This document shows, piece by piece, positions 1 through 8,153 of a stretch of DNA of 56,976 bases; positions within the stretch are counted from its first letter, which is position 1, and each line of letters starts with the position of its first letter. The notes under the pieces are model-generated. The model did no database searches and had not been told where the DNA came from. It worked only from the letters and a program-made list of their open reading frames with translations. The DNA is from Kiritimatiellia bacterium (GTDB taxonomy: Bacteria; Verrucomicrobiota; Kiritimatiellia; RFP12; UBA1067). The stretch is from NCBI GenBank assembly GCA_017405115.1, contig JAFRBA010000070.1:1-56976 (forward strand). The letters run 5' to 3'. A program made the position numbers and the translations under genes.

Positions 1-4
1 GCGT

Positions 5-1258
5 TCATGCTTTGAGCAGTTCCGCGGGGTCGCGGCGTTTCACTGGCCAGGGATAGGCGTTCAGTTCGCCAAGGGCGAGTCCGGCGAGGAATAACGACCC
101 GCAGATAAGCGTAGGACTCTCGCCGACTGCCTTGATTGCAGCCGGCAGTGATTCGCACGGGACGGCGTCGATTCCGGCCTGGCGCATTTTCTCGGCTGTC
201 GCGTTCGCGGAGAGCGAGCGAGGGTTCCCCGTGTGGATGGCGAAAGCGCGGTGGATGACGGGCGCGAGCGTAGACAGCACGCGGTCGACGTCCTTGTCGT
301 TGCAGAATCCGGCGATGAGCGATAGCGAATGGTCTTTGCAGCCGTCTTTGCGAAGTGCTGCGACGAGCGCCTCTGCGGCAGGCGGATTGTGCGCGCCGTC
401 CACTATGAAGTTTCCGACATGGTGGAAACGCCCCGGCCATACAACTTTACTGAAGCCGTCCAGAACGTCTTTTCCCAACTGACAGGTTGCAAAGAGGACC
501 TTTAGCGTTGCGATCGCAGTGACTGCGTTTTCGCGATTGAAGCTCCCTGCGAGAGAGAAGTCGGTGGGAATCTCCGATTCGTCCGCGAGGTCCGGTGCGT
601 AGTGATAGTGGGCACCGAGTTCGGCGGCCTTCGATTCAACGACGGCGCGGACAGATGGTTCATTCCGTCCGAGCACGATAGGTACGCCGGACTTTATGAT
701 GCCGGCTTTTTCCATGGCGATCTTCTCCAGCGTGTTGCCGAGCCAGTCGCAGTGATCGAGTCCGATACGCGTGATTGCGCAGATGGCAGGCGAGCAGACG
801 TTTGTTGCGTCGAGCCGGCCACCAAGACCGCACTCCAGGATGGCGAAATCGGGTTTCTCCTCGGCGAAAGCAAGGAACGCGACCGCCGTAAGAGCCTCGA
901 AAAACGTCACCTCGTCTACATGTTTTGGGGACTGTCCCCAGTTGCGCAGCGTGTTTTCAACGGTTTTTGCGTATTTTTCAAGAGTTTTGTCGGATATTGG
1001 CATGCTGTCGAGGCAGAAGCGCTCGTTGAGCGCTAGGAGATGCGGCGAGGTGTAGCGGGCGGTGTGAAAGCCGGCTGAACGGAGTGCGGCGTCAAAAATG
1101 GCGCACACTGCGCCCTTGCCGTTCGTTCCCGCGACGTGTATGGCGCGGAGTCCTTTCTGCGGATCGCCGAGCGCTGCGCAGAGGCTGCGGATTGCGTCCA
1201 GCCCCGGCTTCATGCCAAAGCGGCGTCGAGCGGCTAGTTCGGCAAGGAATCGCGTCAC
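5..1258 (-). CDS. folC: Bifunctional folylpolyglutamate synthase / dihydrofolate synthase
   Basis: Adds glutamate to dihydropteroate and to folates, using ATP, in the cytoplasm. The 417-residue protein has the Mur-ligase-type P-loop GTNGKGAV near the N-terminus, then LECGLGGRLDATNV, the KAGIIKSGVP segment and VDGAHNP at the start of the C-terminal domain, in the order and at the length usual for FolC. I start at the GTG at 1258 because AGGAG lies 7 nt upstream; a longer reading would run into the upstream prenyltransferase gene. It is the last gene of a minus-strand series. An oddity is the segment NWGQSPKHV, encoded over a GGGGACTGTCCCC repeat, which looks like a small in-frame insertion. 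Confidence 0.93.
   Translation of the reverse strand: MTRFLAELAARRRFGMKPGLDAIRSLCAALGDPQKGLRAIHVAGTNGKGAVCAIFDAALRSAGFHTARYTSPHLLALNERFCLDSMPISDKTLEKYAKTVENTLRNWGQSPKHVDEVTFFEALTAVAFLAFAEEKPDFAILECGLGGRLDATNVCSPAICAITRIGLDHCDWLGNTLEKIAMEKAGIIKSGVPIVLGRNEPSVRAVVESKAAELGAHYHYAPDLADESEIPTDFSLAGSFNRENAVTAIATLKVLFATCQLGKDVLDGFSKVVWPGRFHHVGNFIVDGAHNPPAAEALVAALRKDGCKDHSLSLIAGFCNDKDVDRVLSTLAPVIHRAFAIHTGNPRSLSANATAEKMRQAGIDAVPCESLPAAIKAVGESPTLICGSLFLAGLALGELNAYPWPVKRRDPAELLKA
927..939. repeat. REP-like palindromic motif GGGGACTGTCCCC inside folC
   Basis: The same 13-bp motif occurs at 13257-13269 and, with one change, at 16507-16519. Here it lies inside folC and encodes part of NWGQSPKHV, a segment I do not recall from other FolC proteins. 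The reading frame is kept. Confidence 0.55.
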
Positions 1259-1268
1259 CGAGACTCTC

Positions 1269-2174
1269 CTATGCGGATATTGCCACGGAGACGACGGCTG
1301 CGGCAGCGTAGCCGCCAATGGCAATCCAGAGCCACCGGTCGCTGAGTAGGATGCGTTCGGGGCGGCCTACGTCGCCCCGCCGCCAGGCCAGGACGAGATA
1401 GCGGAAGATCCCCGCAGCAACGAAGACCGAGGTGCACCAGAGCCAGGGGAAGCGGCTTCCCATCTTGGACGTAATCGTGTATATAAGGTATTCGCCGATT
1501 GACGCGGCGGCTGCGAAAAGGATGAGTGCGTTAAGTACGCTGGGGTGGTAGTGTTTGAGGACAGCCCTTGAATCCCTGGCGGTCTCCATTTCGCTTTTGC
1601 GCTTGCAGAACGCGAGGAACATCGAGAGCGTGAACGTGCACACCAGGAGCCATGGGGATATGTAGGCGGCGATGATTGCCGCGCCCGCTATGGCGCGCAG
1701 CACGAAGCCGGCGGCCAGCGTGGCGACGTCGAGGTAAGGAATCTTCTTCAGGAAGCCGGTGTAGAGGCACTGGAGCACGGTGTAGGCGAGCATCGTTGCG
1801 AACGCAGTGGTGCGGGCGGGGATTGCGATGACCACGAGCGCCGGATAGGAGAAGCCGACGGCGAATAGCACGAGCGCGACTCGGATGGCGGTTATCCGCG
1901 AGATGAGGTCCGCGGCGACCGGGCGAAAACGCTTGACGGGGTGGAGCTTGTCGGCTTCGTAGTCGGATACGTCGTTCAGGAGGTAGAAGGCCGAGGACAC
2001 GAGCGAGAACGAGCCTGCCATCAGTACGGCCATCAGGAACGATTCCCACCCGCGCGCGATCTCCCGCTGCGATGCGTCGGCTACGGAGAAGAACCAGGCC
2101 ATCATCACGACGCCGTTCTTCGTCCACTGTTCGACGCGCAGGGCGCGAGCCCATGTGACGGTCCGCTCAATCAC
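1269..2174 (-). CDS. UbiA-family prenyltransferase, decaprenyl-phosphate phosphoribosyltransferase-like
   Basis: This is a 301-residue polytopic membrane protein. The first motif, ALRVEQWTKN, is typical of the branch that joins polyprenyl phosphate to phosphoribosyl pyrophosphate, and it is followed by the Asp-rich metal site NDVSDYEADKLHPVKRFRP. Several hydrophobic helices follow. The start is the GTG at 2174, preceded by GGAGG; this makes it overlap the upstream Trp-Pro repeat gene by 8 nt, so the two are probably translationally coupled. The substrate is inferred from the motifs and not certain; another UbiA activity (heme, quinone or lipid prenylation) is possible. A role in making a lipid-linked sugar donor for the envelope would fit the GT-C-like protein upstream. 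Confidence 0.82.
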   Translation of the reverse strand: MIERTVTWARALRVEQWTKNGVVMMAWFFSVADASQREIARGWESFLMAVLMAGSFSLVSSAFYLLNDVSDYEADKLHPVKRFRPVAADLISRITAIRVALVLFAVGFSYPALVVIAIPARTTAFATMLAYTVLQCLYTGFLKKIPYLDVATLAAGFVLRAIAGAAIIAAYISPWLLVCTFTLSMFLAFCKRKSEMETARDSRAVLKHYHPSVLNALILFAAAASIGEYLIYTITSKMGSRFPWLWCTSVFVAAGIFRYLVLAWRRGDVGRPERILLSDRWLWIAIGGYAAAAVVSVAISA

Positions 2175-3300
2175 CGAATGTCCTCCATCTAAATATGCCC
2201 CAGAAGAGGGAGTGGTATGTGCACACTGGATTGGACTCGTTCTCGTAGAACGTCCAGAACTTCGACCAGTTGCGGTCAACAGCGTCCACCCAGCGGATCG
2301 GGAAGAGCGACAGGAAGCGTCTGTGTGATACGCCGTTCCCGTCTCTTGTGGACTCCCAGAACGGCCAGAGGCGGAAGTACGATCCGTCCTTCCTGCTTGT
2401 CCAGATCGGGAAGACGCGGGTCTCGTTGTCATAGAGCTCGACAAGACGCCAGCCGAACCGCGTGACCGACCCGGCATCGTCGCCCTTGGAGTAGGTGCGC
2501 CAATCGACGCGCTCGTAGAGCGGCAATATAGAGAGCCTGTTTCTGCGGGCGTTCGACTCCCACTCGAAGATCGGCCATGGGCAGCGGAGGCGCATCTCTG
2601 GCGCGGAGTTCATGCGTGCGGCCCAGGACTTTGAGTAAGTCTTGGTCCACGAGAAGAACGGCGGCAGGAATAGGTCCTGTCGCTCGCGCTCGCGGCGCAC
2701 CCGGCCGTAGAGCGGCCAGAGCATCCACGCCGTGCCGGCGCCGGAGGTGTCCCGGTCGTCGAAGCACATCTTCCAGTTGAGTATAGGCCAGAGAACGTAG
2801 CGGTGGTCGTCCGCCCTGTTGTGGCTCGTGCCGGCAATCGGCCAGAGTCCCCATGATCCGTCGTCGCGCCAGTGCCAGAAGGGGAAGCAGACGGCGTCGG
2901 TGGTCATCCATCCGCCCTGCGCCGCGTTCCGCGGCGACTTGTAGCGGGTCCATATCGGCCAGAGGCAGAACCTTACGTCGTACAGGGCGAGGATGTGCGG
3001 ATGCTCGCCGTAGAACGGAAAGAGCCCCCAGTAGGAGCCGTAGTCGGGGTTGTCCGCGCTGTGGCCGTTGAACCACAGGGGGATAACCTCGAACTGGTAT
3101 CCGCCGTCGGGGTAGCCCTGGTAGTGCGTGAACCAGCAAAAGCGCCACCAGTCCCGGTGCGAGGTGAAGACGGGCCACATGACGTCGGTGGTCTTGCCGG
3201 CCGACGACGCGAACGGACGCAGCGCCGCATAGTCGCGGCGCTGCTCGTAGAAGGGACCCACCTCGAAGGCGGCGGCCAGGACGAGGGCTTCAGCGAGCAC
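2167..3300 (-). CDS. Trp-Pro repeat protein, possible outer-membrane or surface beta protein
   Basis: I do not recognise a named family. The 377-residue protein is built from short units rich in Trp, Phe and Tyr that end in W/F-P-[LIF], for example GLWPIAG, YVLWPILNWK, WMLWPLYGR, FRLWPFWES and SLFPIRW, roughly every 20-35 residues. This pattern suggests repeated antiparallel beta strands exposed to lipid or arranged as blades. The start is a GTG at 3300 behind AAGGAAGAG; it overlaps the upstream gene by 11 nt. The N-terminus is short and hydrophobic but is not a clear signal peptide. It sits between a GT-C-like membrane protein and a prenyltransferase, so an envelope role is likely. Confidence 0.6.
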   Translation of the reverse strand: MLAEALVLAAAFEVGPFYEQRRDYAALRPFASSAGKTTDVMWPVFTSHRDWWRFCWFTHYQGYPDGGYQFEVIPLWFNGHSADNPDYGSYWGLFPFYGEHPHILALYDVRFCLWPIWTRYKSPRNAAQGGWMTTDAVCFPFWHWRDDGSWGLWPIAGTSHNRADDHRYVLWPILNWKMCFDDRDTSGAGTAWMLWPLYGRVRRERERQDLFLPPFFSWTKTYSKSWAARMNSAPEMRLRCPWPIFEWESNARRNRLSILPLYERVDWRTYSKGDDAGSVTRFGWRLVELYDNETRVFPIWTSRKDGSYFRLWPFWESTRDGNGVSHRRFLSLFPIRWVDAVDRNWSKFWTFYENESNPVCTYHSLFWGIFRWRTFGD

Positions 3301-6300
3301 TCTTCCTTATCTCCTCGAATTCCTCCTTCTCGAAGTCGGAGAGTTCGTCGAGGCGGTTCTGCACCTTCCTGATCGTGACCTTGGCGTGCTGCATGTCGCC
3401 GCGCCTTATCTGGACGCGCGCAAGCGCCATGAGCATCCTGACGTCGGTGTCCTTGCCTTCCTTCGAGCGTGAGAGCTCGCATGCGCGGCGGATGCAGTCC
3501 TCGGCCTCGTCGAGGCTGCGGTTGGCGTCCATCAGCACGGACCCCAGGGTCTCCCAGGCGACGTATAGGCCTGGGGCGGCCGCGGTGGCCTGGCGGGCGT
3601 AGCGCTCTGCGTCCTGGAGGTTCTTCTTGCGCCGCAGCACCTCTGCCAGGTCGTTGAGCGCTAGCGGGGTGGGCTTCGGGGCGTCGACGGCCTTTCTCAG
3701 GAACGCCTCGGCGTCGTCGTACTTGCCCTTGCCGAGGGCGATCGAGCCCATTACATAGTTCGCGAGCGGGGCGTTGCGGTTCTTCCGCAGCACGTCGCGC
3801 GCGTGCGCTTCCGCACCCTCCTTGTCGTCAAGCGATATGTCGAGGCCGAGCACGAGATCCTGGGTGGCGTTGACGTCTGGCCGCGCCTTCATGGCGGTCA
3901 GGAACGCGTCGCGCGCCTCCTTGCGCTTCTCCTTGCCGCGCCGCAGAAGCAGGAAGCCCTTTGTGGTCTGCAGGTAGTAGTCGACGGCTCCGCTTGCCTG
4001 GTTCTCCATGGCGGGGAGAATCTCGCCCTCGAGCTCCTTCATGAGTGGCTCGGCCGCCGCCGTGTCGTCCTTCATGGCGTCGATCTGCTGCATGACGACG
4101 GCGGCGAGGAGGGACCACGCCTGCATGTTCTTCGGGTCCTCGTCGATGGCGCGGCGGAGTCGCTTCTTGGCGGTGTCGGTGTCGTTCTGCATCATCGCCG
4201 CCATCGCGCTCTCGATGTTGGCGCGCCGCGTGTCCGTGTTGGCGGCGGCCGCGCGCTGCAGGTATTCCAGGGCCTGGGCTCCGTTTCCGGCCGCGAGCTC
4301 GAGCCGCATCATGCCGACGAGTGCGTCGTGGTCCTTGTCGTTTTTCTCCAGCACAGCCTGGTAGATGCGCCTTGACTTGTGCTGTTCGTTCTCGTTGGCG
4401 TAAAGGGCGGCCATCATGTTGAGCAGCACGGTCCGCTTGTCTGTCGGCACGAAGTCGATGGCGCGGCGGATCTGCGAGAGTGCGTCGCCCGGCCTTCCAG
4501 ACTTCGCCCATGCGTGGCCCAGGCGGATGAAGATCGCGGGGTCGCGGATGTAGCCGTAGTACGTTCCCAGGCGCCAGAGTATGTACCTCCTGTTCTTGTC
4601 CTCCACTGCGGACTTGAGCATCCGCTCGAGGTCGCGCTGCTTCGACAGGGCAGACGAGTGCTTCGCCCCGACCATCGCGACTTCGTTGAAGATCGCGCAG
4701 ATGTTATCGTGGTCGATCTCGTTAAGGACCAGCTCGTACATCTTCCAGGCGTCGTCGTCACGGTGCTTGTCCTGCAGCCAGACGCCGCGGTTGTTGGCCA
4801 CGAAGCCTACGTGGCGGCGTATCGAGAAGCGCAGCCGGTCCACCGGGTTGGAGACCTTCCGGTCGTGGTAGCTGCCCCAGCCCTTGGGCGCGGCGAGGAT
4901 CTTGTCGAACTCCTTCCACGCCGACCAGTCCGGGACGTGCGACTCGTCGGCGCCGAAGAACAGGAACTCCGGGACTGGGGTTATGTTCGCGGAGTACCAG
5001 AGGTCCGGTGCTCCGTAGATGGCCACGTTCTTGGCCGCCTCGGGGTCTGCGGCGAACCAGTCCTGCACGAAGGGCAGCACGCCGAGCGAGAGCGAGAGGC
5101 GCAGCGAGGCGTTCTTTTCGCCTCCGAGCCCGGCCTTCTCCACGACCTTCGCGAGCTTCTCGAGGTATTCCGTGTCGAGGTCGCGGGAAAGCGAGATGAC
5201 GTGCAGCTCGCGGTCAGTCTTCGCGGCTGCGAGCTGCAGGTGGCTGTCGAGCAGGCCGTCGGTGATGAACCACGTGCGGTTCCCGAGGTCGTCGATGATC
5301 TTCTTCGCGACCTTGTCGGCGAAGGCCCCCGTGTCACCGTCGAAGGAAAAGAGGTTCCAGAGGCAGCTGACGGCGAGCACGAAGGAGAGCACGCCGCCCC
5401 CCACCATGCCTACGATCCGCCTGCGCATCATCCACCAGTACGCGACCAGATAGCCGGCCACGGCGGCCGCGAACGCGCTGGTCGCCACCGGCAGTATGCC
5501 GTACGGCTCCATGAGCGCGGACGGGGAGAGAGGGGTTGCGATCGCGAGGATCGACACGAACGTCATCGCGCCGTGGAATATCCACTGCACGAGCCCTGGG
5601 GTCTCGCTGAACGCCTTGTCGCTGGAGAACAGCGCGGTAACGAACGGGAGGGTCGCGAAGATCGCGACGAACACCCAGCCGGGCGTCAGGTGGTAGAGGC
5701 GCAGCTCGTCGGCCGAGCGGCGAAGCGCGTCGGAAACGTCCACCCCGAAGAAGCCGAGCGCCAGGGGCACGGCCGCAAGCGCCACGACCACGAACATGAA
5801 CAGCGGCAGGTACGGCTTTTTGTCGCACCGGATCGAGGTCAGCACGACAAGCGCCAGGTAGAAGGGGAGGAACGCGACGAAGATGGCCGAGTCGCAGAAT
5901 CCGAGGGCGACCATCGCGCCCAGCGCGGGCGGGAACAGCCAGTACAGGCCCTTCGGCCCGTGCAGGAACGGCAGCGCCAGCGCGAACGCCAGGAGTGCCC
6001 AGGCGAAGTCGAACATCTTCGGCTCGAGGTGCGTAGCCGCCGACCGGACCGCCGGCGACATCATGAACACCAGTGCCGCGACAATGCCCGCGATGTTCGA
6101 AAGCCTTTCGCGATTCGGCAGCGCCTTCTCGCTGCGTATGCGCCCCCTGACGAACGCCGACACGAGGCAGAAGAGCGCGGCGACGGCTATGGCGCCGCAG
6201 ATGGGCGCGATGAGGTTGCCGGCCCCAAGGATCGTCGCGAACACCGCCATCAGCGGGTAGAGGGGCACGCTGGGAGCGTCAATCCCCCGCCAGTACACCA

Positions 6301-6406
6301 TCAGGCGCGCGCTTTCGCCTGGGAAGGCGTAGTCCGCCATCGAGGCGAAATAGAGAATCGCGGCGACGAGACCAAGCGTGCCGGCTATCAGGTAGTTTTT
6401 CTTCAT
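3290..6406 (-). CDS. Large membrane protein: GT-C/DUF2723-like N-terminus with TPR C-terminus
   Basis: The 1038-residue protein begins with about ten hydrophobic helices over the first ~350 residues. The first periplasmic loop (FPGESARLMVYW, then SVPLYPLMAVF) resembles the acidic loop of DUF2723/GT-C glycosyltransferases. A ~250-residue soluble part follows, then TPR-like helical repeats from about residue 570 to the end (for example ALSQIRRAIDFVPTDKRT and ALVGMMRLELAAGNGAQALE). The start ATG at 6406 has AAGGAAG upstream. It is 46 nt downstream of metY and overlaps the next gene. It may be a membrane glycosyltransferase or a sugar-lipid handling protein; the activity is inferred from topology only. 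Confidence 0.72.
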   Translation of the reverse strand: MKKNYLIAGTLGLVAAILYFASMADYAFPGESARLMVYWRGIDAPSVPLYPLMAVFATILGAGNLIAPICGAIAVAALFCLVSAFVRGRIRSEKALPNRERLSNIAGIVAALVFMMSPAVRSAATHLEPKMFDFAWALLAFALALPFLHGPKGLYWLFPPALGAMVALGFCDSAIFVAFLPFYLALVVLTSIRCDKKPYLPLFMFVVVALAAVPLALGFFGVDVSDALRRSADELRLYHLTPGWVFVAIFATLPFVTALFSSDKAFSETPGLVQWIFHGAMTFVSILAIATPLSPSALMEPYGILPVATSAFAAAVAGYLVAYWWMMRRRIVGMVGGGVLSFVLAVSCLWNLFSFDGDTGAFADKVAKKIIDDLGNRTWFITDGLLDSHLQLAAAKTDRELHVISLSRDLDTEYLEKLAKVVEKAGLGGEKNASLRLSLSLGVLPFVQDWFAADPEAAKNVAIYGAPDLWYSANITPVPEFLFFGADESHVPDWSAWKEFDKILAAPKGWGSYHDRKVSNPVDRLRFSIRRHVGFVANNRGVWLQDKHRDDDAWKMYELVLNEIDHDNICAIFNEVAMVGAKHSSALSKQRDLERMLKSAVEDKNRRYILWRLGTYYGYIRDPAIFIRLGHAWAKSGRPGDALSQIRRAIDFVPTDKRTVLLNMMAALYANENEQHKSRRIYQAVLEKNDKDHDALVGMMRLELAAGNGAQALEYLQRAAAANTDTRRANIESAMAAMMQNDTDTAKKRLRRAIDEDPKNMQAWSLLAAVVMQQIDAMKDDTAAAEPLMKELEGEILPAMENQASGAVDYYLQTTKGFLLLRRGKEKRKEARDAFLTAMKARPDVNATQDLVLGLDISLDDKEGAEAHARDVLRKNRNAPLANYVMGSIALGKGKYDDAEAFLRKAVDAPKPTPLALNDLAEVLRRKKNLQDAERYARQATAAAPGLYVAWETLGSVLMDANRSLDEAEDCIRRACELSRSKEGKDTDVRMLMALARVQIRRGDMQHAKVTIRKVQNRLDELSDFEKEEFEEIRKSAR

Positions 6407-6452
6407 CGTCCGGGTCTTCCTTTCTGGGGTGGTGCCCCCGATGTGTTCCGCA

Positions 6453-7727
6453 CTATGCCTTTGCAAGAGCCTGCTTGAGGTCGGCTATGAGGTCGTCGGG
6501 ATCCTCCAGGCCAATCGAGAGTCGGATCAGGTCTGGCGGAATGCCCGCCGCCCTTAGCTGCTCGTCGGTGAGCTGGCGGTGCGTGTGCGACGCGGGGTGC
6601 AGCACGCAGCTCCACGCGTCCGCCACGTGCGTGACGATCCCGATGACCTTGAGCGCGTCCATGAACCTTATCGACGCCGCGCGGCCGCCCTTGACGCCGA
6701 ACGTCATCACGCCGCACGGCGAGTTTCCGTCGAACTGCTTCTTGAGCAGCCTGTGGTACTTGTCGCCTGGCAGGCCCGCGAAGTGCACCCACGCCACCTT
6801 CTTCTGCGCCTTGAGCCACTTCGCGATCTTGAGCGCGCTTTCGGCGTGGCGCCGTATGCGCAGGTGCAGGCTCTCGAGGCCGATGTTCACGAGGAACGCG
6901 TTGAAGGGCGATGGGATGGAGCCGAAGTCGCGCATCAGGTGCGCGGTGCACTTCGTTATGAACGCGAGCTTCCCGAAGGCCTTTGTGTAGCTGAGGCCGT
7001 GGTACGAGGCGTCGGGCTCGACAAGCCCCGGGAACTTGTCGGCGTGCTTCTCCCAGTCGAAGTTGCCGGAGTCGACGATGCAGCCGCCGACCTGCGAGGA
7101 GTGACCGTCCATGTACTTCGTGGTCGCGTGCGTCACTATGTCGCAGCCGAACTCGAACGGGCGGCAGAGTATCGGCGTCGGGAACGTGTTGTCGACGATC
7201 AGCGGCACGCCGTTCTTGTGCGCGACCTTGGCGAACTTGGCGATGTCGAGAATCGCCCCGGACGGATTCGCCACCGTCTCGCCGAAGACGCACTTCGTGT
7301 TGGGGCGGAATGCCTTCTGCATCTCCGCGGGGGACGCGTCGGGGTCGACGAACGTGAACTCGATGCCGAGCTTCTTGAGCGACACGGCGAACAGGTTGAA
7401 CGTGCCGCCGTATATCTGCGCTGAGGACACGACGTGGTCTCCGGCGTTGCACAGGTTGAGCACCGCGAACGTCGAGGCCGCCTGCCCGGAGCTCGTCAGG
7501 ATCGCCGCAACCCCGCCTTCGAGCGCGGCGATCTTCTTCGCCACCAGGTCGTTCGTCGGGTTCGCGAGTCGCGTGTAGAAGTAGCCCGGCGCCTTCAGGT
7601 CGAAGAGGTCGGCCATGTGCTGGGTCGTGTCGTACTTGAATGTCGTCGTGGCGTAGATCGGGACTTGGCGGGACTCTCCGCACGCCGGCTTGTACCCGCC
7701 CTGAACGCACAATGTGTCTATCTTCAT
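6453..7727 (-). CDS. metY: O-acetylhomoserine sulfhydrylase (Cys/Met metabolism PLP enzyme)
   Basis: This is a cytoplasmic PLP enzyme expected to make homocysteine from O-acetyl-L-homoserine and sulfide. The 424-residue length and the N-terminal DTLCVQGGYKPACGESRQVP fit the MetY branch, which is longer than MetB/MetC. The PLP lysine lies in THATTKYMDGHS, the cofactor phosphate loop in SSGQAASTFA, and the C-terminal arginine region in IRLSIGLEDPDDL. A homocysteine route fits with metF and a methionine synthase reactivation gene at 50.7 kb. A methionine gamma-lyase or cystathionine enzyme is less likely but cannot be excluded from sequence alone. Confidence 0.88.
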   Translation of the reverse strand: MKIDTLCVQGGYKPACGESRQVPIYATTTFKYDTTQHMADLFDLKAPGYFYTRLANPTNDLVAKKIAALEGGVAAILTSSGQAASTFAVLNLCNAGDHVVSSAQIYGGTFNLFAVSLKKLGIEFTFVDPDASPAEMQKAFRPNTKCVFGETVANPSGAILDIAKFAKVAHKNGVPLIVDNTFPTPILCRPFEFGCDIVTHATTKYMDGHSSQVGGCIVDSGNFDWEKHADKFPGLVEPDASYHGLSYTKAFGKLAFITKCTAHLMRDFGSIPSPFNAFLVNIGLESLHLRIRRHAESALKIAKWLKAQKKVAWVHFAGLPGDKYHRLLKKQFDGNSPCGVMTFGVKGGRAASIRFMDALKVIGIVTHVADAWSCVLHPASHTHRQLTDEQLRAAGIPPDLIRLSIGLEDPDDLIADLKQALAKA

Positions 7728-7758
7728 TTCTTCATGGTCCTCTCTTGGTTTTGACTGG

Positions 7759-8037
7759 TCAGAAGCTCTCCTCCTCCACGTCCGTCATCTGCAGCTCGCG
7801 CAGCTGCCGAGCCTGCGCCAGCGCCACGATGCCAAGCACCACGAGCGCGGCGGACAGCACGAGATAGCCGGCCGAGATCGCCCACGGACGCCAGTTCCAC
7901 GGGTCGTCGCCGATTACCCGGTAGGGGCGAATGCCCTGCTTGCGCAGGCGCTGGTAGGCGTCCGCGCGGTTGCGGGCGCTTATTTCGCCTTCGAGATTTC
8001 GGTTGTCCCGGTCCTGATAGAGGTATTTGTACTTCAA
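7759..8037 (-). CDS. Small single-pass membrane protein with GspF-like N-terminal motif
   Basis: The 92-residue protein starts KYKYLYQDRDNRNLEGEISA, followed by an ADAYQRLRKQGIRPYRV segment. This resembles the short N-terminal unit of GspF/PilC-type proteins, in which a changed prepilin-like strand is followed by a helix ending in 'GI.P..V'. One transmembrane helix follows (residues ~53-75), then a short acidic tail. There is no ATG in frame; the likely start is TTG at 8037, which lies 9 nt after a good -10 (8047-8052), so the transcript may be leaderless. Its function is unknown. Confidence 0.55.
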   Translation of the reverse strand: MKYKYLYQDRDNRNLEGEISARNRADAYQRLRKQGIRPYRVIGDDPWNWRPWAISAGYLVLSAALVVLGIVALAQARQLRELQMTDVEEESF

Positions 8038-8046
8038 GTGTGATGT

Positions 8047-8052
8047 ATTATA
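8047..8052 (-). promoter_or_regulatory. -10 box TATAAT for the small membrane protein
   Basis: TATAAT reads on the minus strand, 9 nt before the TTG start at 8037. It lies back to back with the plus-strand promoter of the transporter gene. Confidence 0.5.
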
Positions 8053-8115
8053 TCATATCGGAGGGCGTTTTGCTGAAATTATCTGAGCTTATTATCTGCG
8101 GTGCGGACTGTGTGT

Positions 8116-8145
8116 TTGACCGCCAATCTGCCGATGTGATATAAT
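8116..8145 (+). promoter_or_regulatory. Promoter with -35 TTGACC and -10 TATAAT
   Basis: TTGACC (8116-8121) and TATAAT (8140-8145) are separated by 18 bp. The -10 ends 8 nt before the ATG at 8154, and no ribosome binding site fits between them, so the mRNA is probably leaderless. Confidence 0.65.
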
Positions 8146-8153
8146 ATAAGGCG

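Noticed and set aside
6407..6452. GGGGGCACCACCCC hairpin after metY as a terminator
   Set aside because: The stem is short and is not followed by a T-run; the next gene is probably read from the same transcript.
4379..6478. A ~700-codon open frame on the plus strand
   Set aside because: It is the antisense shadow of the large membrane/TPR gene; composition is Arg/Val/Glu-rich with no motif, as expected for the opposite strand of GC-rich coding DNA.
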